Notes under the pieces: generated by a model
Seen by the model: only the letters and a program-made list of their open reading frames with translations
Database searches by the model: none
What the model was told of the DNA's origin: nothing
Part shown: piece by piece, positions 55,753-60,354 of the stretch
Layout of the letters: the number at the start of each line of letters is the position of its first letter
How positions within the stretch are numbered: the first letter of the stretch is position 1
Source: an uncultured Eubacteriales bacterium
Lineage (GTDB): Bacteria > Bacillota > Clostridia > Oscillospirales > Oscillospiraceae
Reading direction: 5' to 3'
NCBI GenBank assembly: GCA_900316255.1
Contig: ONCI01000012.1
Location: forward strand, 1 to 60,354
DNA length: 60,354 nucleotides
Position numbers and translations under genes: made by a program

Positions 55753-57306
55753 TTATGGGCGCCTGCCGGGGCCGCCTCCCTGGCCGCCGGGACCACCGCC
55801 GGGGCCGCCGCCGTGACCGCCAGGGAAACCACCCATACCGTGGCCGCCCATGCCCATGCCGCCGCCGTAGATCAGGGCATCCAGCGTAAGGGTCTGGGTG
55901 AAGCTGCCGGCGGTGACGGTATAGCTCTCGCCCGCCTCCAGACCGGGACAGCTGATCACCACGCTCTGGTAGCTTTTCTCCGGACGGAAGCTCGCAAGGA
56001 CCGTTCCTCTTTCGTCCGCGATGCTGACAGCATTACCGGCGGCCTGATTGCCCACCGGGAGCAGGATGCTGCCCTGGGTGGAGGAGGGGCCGAAGTTCTC
56101 CGCCATGTCGGCGGAGCCCACGGCGATGAGGATGCCGCCGGTGATGACGCCCTCGGTTCCGTAGTCCAGGGCGCCGTTGCCGCCCCGGGTGGGACCGCTG
56201 ACATAGATCTCACCCCCGTTGACGGAGAGAAGCCCGTTGCTGTCCAGTCCGTCCCCCTCGGCGTTCACGGTGAGGCTGCCGCCGCTGACGGTCAGGCTGG
56301 CGCTGCTGTCGCCCCGGACGTCGCTGCCGCCGGCGGCGTTGAGCCCGTCGTCAGAGGCGAGGATCGAGAGCGTACCGCCGCGGATCTCAATGACCCGGGC
56401 CTCCAGCCCCTCGTAGCTTTGCGCCACGTTAAGGTTGCCGCCGCTGACGGTCAGGCTTTCATCGGCATGGACGCCGTCGTCTCCGCTGGAGAGGAGGAGC
56501 GTCCCGCCCTCCACCGTGACAGATCCGGAGCAGTGGACGGCGTCATCGCGGGAGTGGACGCTGACGCTGCCGCCGGAGATGAGGATGGACCCCGCCGTAT
56601 CGTCCTTGCCGGAGACCAGACCCTTGGTGCCGGCCTCCACCGAGAGGCTGCCGCCCTCTACGGTCAGGCTGTCCTTGCCCTCCAGGCCCTTTTTGGCGGC
56701 AGCGACGTTCACCGTGCCGTCCTTGAGCTTCAGATCGTCCTTACTGACGATGCCGTGACCCGTCTCACAGGAGAGGCTGAGGATGCCCTCGCCGTTCAGG
56801 GTGAGATCGCAGCAGGCGAAGACGGCGGCGTCCACGTTTTTGTCGTCCACCTGGACGAAGTCTCCCGCGGAAGCAAGCAGGTTCACGCTGCCGGAGACGG
56901 TGGAGAGGATGAGCTTGTCCGCGGAGCGGGCATAGAGCGCGGCATGGCCCTGCCGGGTGACGGAGACGCCGTTGAGCAGGAGCTTCACTTTGGCGTCCTC
57001 CGGGGCGTCAATGAGGATCTGCCCGTCGCTCAGCGTGCCGGAGAGCAGATAGGTCCCGGCTTCGCGGATGGTGACGGAGCCGCTCTTATCGGAGAGCGTG
57101 AGGGGGATGGCGTCCTCCGCTGCACCGCTGCCGCTTTGGACGGCGGCGCTGAGATCCGGGGGCGCCGGGACCGAGGAGGCAGGGAGAGAGACTCCCGCCC
57201 CGGAGGGCGCGGGAGTCTCCGCAGAGGGCTTGCCGCCGCAGGCAGAGAGAAGGCCCGCAAGCAGAGTAACAGACAGGATGACAGCAAGAGCGCGTGTTCT
57301 TTTCAT
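55753..57306 (-). CDS. Cthe_2159-like carbohydrate-binding lipoprotein
   Basis: 517 residues. Lipoprotein signal (ILSVTLLAGLLSAC, lipid Cys about 23), low-complexity Pro/Ser linker, then repeated beta-strand rungs (GGTLLLSSGDDGVHADESLTVSGG and similar) typical of the Cthe_2159/DUF4353 right-handed beta-helix, a family reported to bind cellulose or pectin-like polymers. The C-terminus is a striking Gly/Met/His tail (GGGMGMGGHGMGGFPGGHGG and on). It follows the polyP-polymerase and DUF4956 genes, with which such proteins often cluster along with CotH; no CotH is seen here. Confidence 0.83.
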   Translation of the reverse strand: MKRTRALAVILSVTLLAGLLSACGGKPSAETPAPSGAGVSLPASSVPAPPDLSAAVQSGSGAAEDAIPLTLSDKSGSVTIREAGTYLLSGTLSDGQILIDAPEDAKVKLLLNGVSVTRQGHAALYARSADKLILSTVSGSVNLLASAGDFVQVDDKNVDAAVFACCDLTLNGEGILSLSCETGHGIVSKDDLKLKDGTVNVAAAKKGLEGKDSLTVEGGSLSVEAGTKGLVSGKDDTAGSILISGGSVSVHSRDDAVHCSGSVTVEGGTLLLSSGDDGVHADESLTVSGGNLNVAQSYEGLEARVIEIRGGTLSILASDDGLNAAGGSDVRGDSSASLTVSGGSLTVNAEGDGLDSNGLLSVNGGEIYVSGPTRGGNGALDYGTEGVITGGILIAVGSADMAENFGPSSTQGSILLPVGNQAAGNAVSIADERGTVLASFRPEKSYQSVVISCPGLEAGESYTVTAGSFTQTLTLDALIYGGGMGMGGHGMGGFPGGHGGGPGGGPGGQGGGPGRRP

Positions 57307-57331
57307 AGCTTACCTCGTTGAAAACAGAAAA

Positions 57332-57366
57332 ACGGAGGGAGGGACAGGGAAGCCCGATCCCTCCGT
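57332..57366 (-). terminator. Hairpin terminator between DUF4956 and lipoprotein genes
   Basis: ACGGAGGGA (57332-57340) pairs with TCCCTCCGT (57358-57366); on the minus strand it is followed by TTTTTCTGTTTTC. It may reduce read-through into the lipoprotein gene. Confidence 0.7.
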
Positions 57367-57410
57367 ATGAACACCGGAGGCTTCCCGGGAGAGGAAGCGA
57401 ATATCGCCGC

Positions 57411-58109
57411 TCAGAGCTCCGCCGGGTCCTCGGTCTGCAGGGAGAGGGAGATCTCCAGGTTGCCGTTGCGGCAGCGAAGCTCGTCGATCAGATCCTTTTC
57501 CGTGCCGGGCTCCTTCAGCTCGATCTCGTAGCTCAGGCGGTTCAGACTGCCCAGATTTGCGGTCTTGACCCGCAGGAGCCGGGCGCGGGTGGTATAGCGG
57601 GCGAAGAGATCGTCAAAGATCTCCGCGTATTCCAGGCTCTCCGGCACGGTGATGTGCAGGAGACGGAGCCGCTCGCCGCCCCTGGCGCCGCCGAAGCCGA
57701 TGACGGAATAGAAAGCGTCCGCCGCGCAGAGGATCAGGGTGAAGAGAACGGCCAGCGCGGGGCTTCCCATGCCGCAGGCAAGGCCCGCGGCCATGGAGGT
57801 GAACACCGCCGCGATCTCCTTGCCGCTGCCGGGGGCGGAGCGGAAGCGGACCAGGGAAAAGGCCCCCGCCACGGCGATGCCGGCGCCGATGCTGCCGTTG
57901 ACCATCAGGATCACCACGGCCACCACCGGGGGAAGGGTGGCCAGGGTCACGGCGAAGCTGGAGGTGCAGCGGTTGAAGCGGCGATAGACCAGGGCGTGGA
58001 TGGCGCCAAGGACCAGGGCCACTGCCACAATGAGCAGGAAAGCGGAGACCGTCACGGTCTCACCGCTATTATAAAGGGTGGAAAAAACAGAATCAAGCAC
58101 AGAAAACAC
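57411..58109 (-). CDS. DUF4956 membrane protein
   Basis: 232 residues. Three or four hydrophobic helices in the first ~140 residues (VTVSAFLLIVAVALVLGAIHAL; LPPVVAVVILMVNGSIGAGIAVAGAFSLVRFRSAPGS) and a soluble C-terminal domain. GAFSLVRFRSAPGSGKEIA is the conserved signature of the DUF4956 family, often encoded beside VTC-type polyphosphate polymerases. Function is unknown. GTG 58109 has AAAGGA close upstream and overlaps the previous gene by 17 bases. Confidence 0.88.
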   Translation of the reverse strand: MFSVLDSVFSTLYNSGETVTVSAFLLIVAVALVLGAIHALVYRRFNRCTSSFAVTLATLPPVVAVVILMVNGSIGAGIAVAGAFSLVRFRSAPGSGKEIAAVFTSMAAGLACGMGSPALAVLFTLILCAADAFYSVIGFGGARGGERLRLLHITVPESLEYAEIFDDLFARYTTRARLLRVKTANLGSLNRLSYEIELKEPGTEKDLIDELRCRNGNLEISLSLQTEDPAEL

Positions 58110-58803
58110 CGTTCCTTTCTGATGAAATCGTTTTATAGGCTTCGCCGTATTTGGAGAAGGAGGCCTGCCTTACCTGGGCTTTGTCCAGGGCTTCCACCAG
58201 CCAGAGGGGGATGGCCTGGGCAGTCTTGACCTCGAAGAGCGACTGACCGGGGAGCAGCAGCGTCTGCCCGCCGATGGGTGCGCTGAGACGCAGATCCTCG
58301 CTGCGCCAGCGGATGTTCTTGTCGAAGGTGGCGCGAAAGTCCGGATCGTCGGAGGCATACCAGGGGCTGCGGTCATAGCAGAGGTACACCGCGGGCTGCA
58401 GGTCCCGGTAGAAGACACGGCAGTAGTCCAGCTCCCGGCCGATCTGACTGGGCTGGGGCAGGGGCGCCCTGCCCGCCATGAAGGCGGCGGCGTCCCGCTG
58501 GGGGAGAAGGATGCGGCGCTTGTAGACCACGCCGGCGTATTTCTTCTTCAGCTCCAGGAACACGGGATCCTCCTCCCGGGCCCGGCCGTAGCTGCGCATG
58601 CGCAGCTTTTCTTTATAGACGGGCTTTTCCAGCGAGGCCCGGATCAGCCGGTAATCCGGCGTGTCGTAATAGATGTTGCAGACGGTGCTCTCCCCGTGGG
58701 GGTCCATCACCATGCGGCCCCGGAATGCCTGCTCCAGGAATGCGCGCTGGCGGCTGTCCACCAGGAACTTGATCTCCCGCCGCTGAAAAATATCGTTTGC
58801 CAT
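58093..58803 (-). CDS. VTC-domain polyphosphate polymerase
   Basis: 236 residues, tunnel-fold VTC family. RREIKFLVDSRQRAFLE, NIYYDTPDYRLIRASLEKPVYKEKLRMRSYG, FLELKKKYAGVVYKRRI and a C-terminal LFEVKTAQAIPLWL supply the basic and acidic residues that line the tunnel. Relatives polymerise phosphate from ATP. Start ATG 58803 is supported by AAAGGAGG 7 bases upstream. First gene of a three-gene minus-strand group; whether the product is free polyphosphate or something else is not known. Confidence 0.87.
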   Translation of the reverse strand: MANDIFQRREIKFLVDSRQRAFLEQAFRGRMVMDPHGESTVCNIYYDTPDYRLIRASLEKPVYKEKLRMRSYGRAREEDPVFLELKKKYAGVVYKRRILLPQRDAAAFMAGRAPLPQPSQIGRELDYCRVFYRDLQPAVYLCYDRSPWYASDDPDFRATFDKNIRWRSEDLRLSAPIGGQTLLLPGQSLFEVKTAQAIPLWLVEALDKAQVRQASFSKYGEAYKTISSERNGVFCA

Positions 58804-58912
58804 GAGGGGGCCTCCTTTCTTCGTTGTGGCCTCATCATAGAACACGAAACTTAGAAGAAGCTTAAGGAAAGAAAAATCTTTTTCAACCGTAGACGGAACT
58901 GGAAAGAAACGG

Positions 58913-58918
58913 TATAAT
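58913..58918 (+). promoter_or_regulatory. -10 element of the GH31 gene
   Basis: A perfect TATAAT lies 37 bases before the ATG. Only a weak -35 (TAGACG, about 18 bases upstream) is present, so an activator may be needed. Confidence 0.5.
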
Positions 58919-58955
58919 GCAATAGGAAAGAAAACAAAAAACGGAGGGACACAGT

Positions 58956-60354
58956 ATGCTGCAATCGCAAGTGCGCGCGGGCTCCTGGACCCTGGAGCAG
59001 GACGGGATGGTCCTGGCCTTCCACAGCGTGGAAAAACCCTTTGCCACCGCCGTGAAGCGGGAGAAGACTTACACCGAAAAGCGCGGGACCTACCGGGAAG
59101 AGGTGAAGGAGACCGCCCGGATCCCCCTGAGCAAGGTGAAGCGGGAAGGGGAGCTCATCGTCTTCTCCGCCGAGGGACACCGGCTCTCTCTGCGCACCGA
59201 GGCCAGACCCCGGGGCGTGGAGATCTTTCTGCAGGGGGAAGAGGACTGGGCCTATGAGTTCTCCCTGCCGGCCATGGAGGGCGAGGCCGTCTTCGGCGGC
59301 GGCGAGCAGTACCGCAAGACCGATCTCCGGGGCGAGCGGGTGAAAAACTTTGTCTCCGAGCACATCAAGGCCTCCACCATCCTGGAAAAGGCTCTGGTCC
59401 CCCGGCCCCTGTACCGGGAGAAAAAGCACAGCAGCATCGGCAGCTATGCCCCCATGCCGATTTTCGTAACCGACAAGGGGCGGCTCATCCGCTTTGACAC
59501 CGATTCCGATGGCTGGGCGGACTTCGGCAAAGAGGAGTACCGCTTCCAGTACGACGCCTGCCCCCGTTCCCTGAGCCTGCAGCGGGGCGGCAGCTTCCAG
59601 GAGCTTGCGGCCCTCATTTCCGTCCGGACCCCCAACCGCCAGTACATCCCCGACTGGTGCATGGACGGCATGATCCTGGGCGCCCAGGGCGGCCGGGAGG
59701 AGGTGCTGCAAAAGACCTTCCGCCTGCTGGACGAGGGAGCGGCGATCTGCGGCGTGTGGAGCCAGGACTGGTCCGGCTGCAACAAGACCGTGATGGGCTA
59801 CCAGGTCTGGTGGAACTGGGAGGCGGACGAAAAGCTCTACCCCGATCTGCCGGGCATGATCCGGGAGCTGAACGCCAGAGGCGTGAGGTTCCTGGCCTAT
59901 ATCAATCCCTACCTGGTGAAGGACAGCCGCCTCTATACCCGGTGCAAAGAGAAGGGCTATCTCATCACCCGGCGGGACGGCAGCATCTACCATATCAAAT
60001 CCACCACCTTCGACGCGGGCATGCTGGACCTGACGAATCCCGAGGCGGTGCGCTATATCAAGGACGTGCTGATCAAAAAGAACATGCTGGACCTGGGCGT
60101 CTCCGGCTGGATGGCGGATTTCGGCGAGTATCTGCCCATCGACTGCGTGCTCCACGACGGGGACCCCGCCAAGCTCCACAACCTCTGGCCGGTGCTCTGG
60201 GCCAAAATCAACCGGGAGGCCATCGAGGAGGCAGGGAAAGAGGACGAGGCCTTCTTCTTCACCCGCTCCGGCTACCTGGGGATCCAGCAGTACGCCCCGG
60301 TAATGTGGAACGGCGACCAGCACACCGACACTACGAGAGACTACGGCCTGCCCT
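58956..60354 (+). CDS. GH31 glycosidase related to YihQ, 3' end cut by window
   Basis: 466 residues are visible from ATG 58956 (ACGGAGGG upstream); no stop before the window ends. The catalytic nucleophile block is GWMADFGEYLP and the acid region is WNGDQHTD, as in the GH31 branch with the sulfoquinovosidase YihQ. In YihQ the sulfonate-binding Arg and Trp sit in KRVMWNW; here the matching stretch is YQVWWNW, so the Arg is Gln while the Trp remains. It is therefore more likely an alpha-glucosidase or another alpha-glycosidase. No signal peptide, so probably cytoplasmic. Confidence 0.85.
   Translation, partial: MLQSQVRAGSWTLEQDGMVLAFHSVEKPFATAVKREKTYTEKRGTYREEVKETARIPLSKVKREGELIVFSAEGHRLSLRTEARPRGVEIFLQGEEDWAYEFSLPAMEGEAVFGGGEQYRKTDLRGERVKNFVSEHIKASTILEKALVPRPLYREKKHSSIGSYAPMPIFVTDKGRLIRFDTDSDGWADFGKEEYRFQYDACPRSLSLQRGGSFQELAALISVRTPNRQYIPDWCMDGMILGAQGGREEVLQKTFRLLDEGAAICGVWSQDWSGCNKTVMGYQVWWNWEADEKLYPDLPGMIRELNARGVRFLAYINPYLVKDSRLYTRCKEKGYLITRRDGSIYHIKSTTFDAGMLDLTNPEAVRYIKDVLIKKNMLDLGVSGWMADFGEYLPIDCVLHDGDPAKLHNLWPVLWAKINREAIEEAGKEDEAFFFTRSGYLGIQQYAPVMWNGDQHTDTTRDYGLP

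Noticed and set aside
58956-60354. Sulfoquinovosidase
   Set aside because: The sulfonate-binding arginine of YihQ is replaced by Gln in the matching motif.

Overview
The window looks like a chromosomal segment of a GC-rich, low-oxygen gut or rumen Clostridia, most like Oscillospiraceae/Ruminococcaceae. The pointers are AGGAGG-type ribosome binding sites, sigma-A promoters, a PyrR-type pyrimidine attenuator, an infC-rpmI-rplT operon with a leader terminator, a dockerin-bearing protein, a split AICAR transformylase plus archaeal-type IMP cyclohydrolase, and palindromic intergenic repeats of a kind common in that group. The genus is not decided by the sequence.

Region 1 (1-10.5 kb) concerns plant-polysaccharide use. 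It has the C-terminus of a dockerin protein, a GH94 cellobiose/cellodextrin phosphorylase divergent from a LacI-type regulator, a CUT1 sugar ABC importer (binding lipoprotein plus two permeases, no ATPase), a cytoplasmic GH5 glycosidase and a small nitroreductase. Together these suggest import of cello-oligosaccharides followed by intracellular hydrolysis and phosphorolysis.

Region 2 (10.5-34.6 kb, all minus strand) is one long nucleotide-biosynthesis block. From a PyrR-attenuated promoter near 34.55 kb the order is pyrC, carB, pyrK, pyrD, pyrF, pyrE, pyrB, pyrI, then guaB, purE, purC, purF, purM, an FNT-type formate channel, purN, purO, an AICAR transformylase, purD, purL and a CofE/FolC2-like glutamate ligase. 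Many junctions are 4-base overlaps. Oddities: PurF has no N-terminal catalytic cysteine; purL is broken by a frameshifting deletion inside its glutaminase domain; carA, purK and purB are absent from the window; and two one-carbon accessory genes (formate channel, possible folate polyglutamylase) sit in the purine operon.

Region 3 (34.6-42.3 kb) holds an iron/phosphonate-type ABC importer (binding lipoprotein, fused double permease, ATPase), the infC-rpmI-rplT translation operon with an AUC-initiated IF3, and a DUF3810 membrane metallopeptidase-like protein.

Region 4 (42.3-50.7 kb) holds a NAGPA-type lipoprotein with a PTPE-repeat stalk; a plus-strand run moaC-larB-larE-larC-P-loop kinase-short pyrophosphatase-like gene (nickel-pincer cofactor synthesis); and galK-galT on the minus strand.

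Region 5 (50.8-54.1 kb) is the most likely under-described system: a tight four-gene operon encoding an HPr-kinase-like protein, a PqqD-like RiPP recognition element, an S24/S26 signal-peptidase-like serine protease and an ABC exporter, with no precursor or cyclase found by eye.

Region 6 (54.1-60.35 kb) holds glutamine synthetase, then a Cthe_2159-like carbohydrate-binding lipoprotein, a DUF4956 membrane protein and a VTC-type polyphosphate polymerase (minus), and a divergent GH31 glycosidase cut by the window end. Several intergenic regions carry modular palindromic repeats. I saw no tRNA, rRNA, CRISPR array, insertion sequence or prophage genes.
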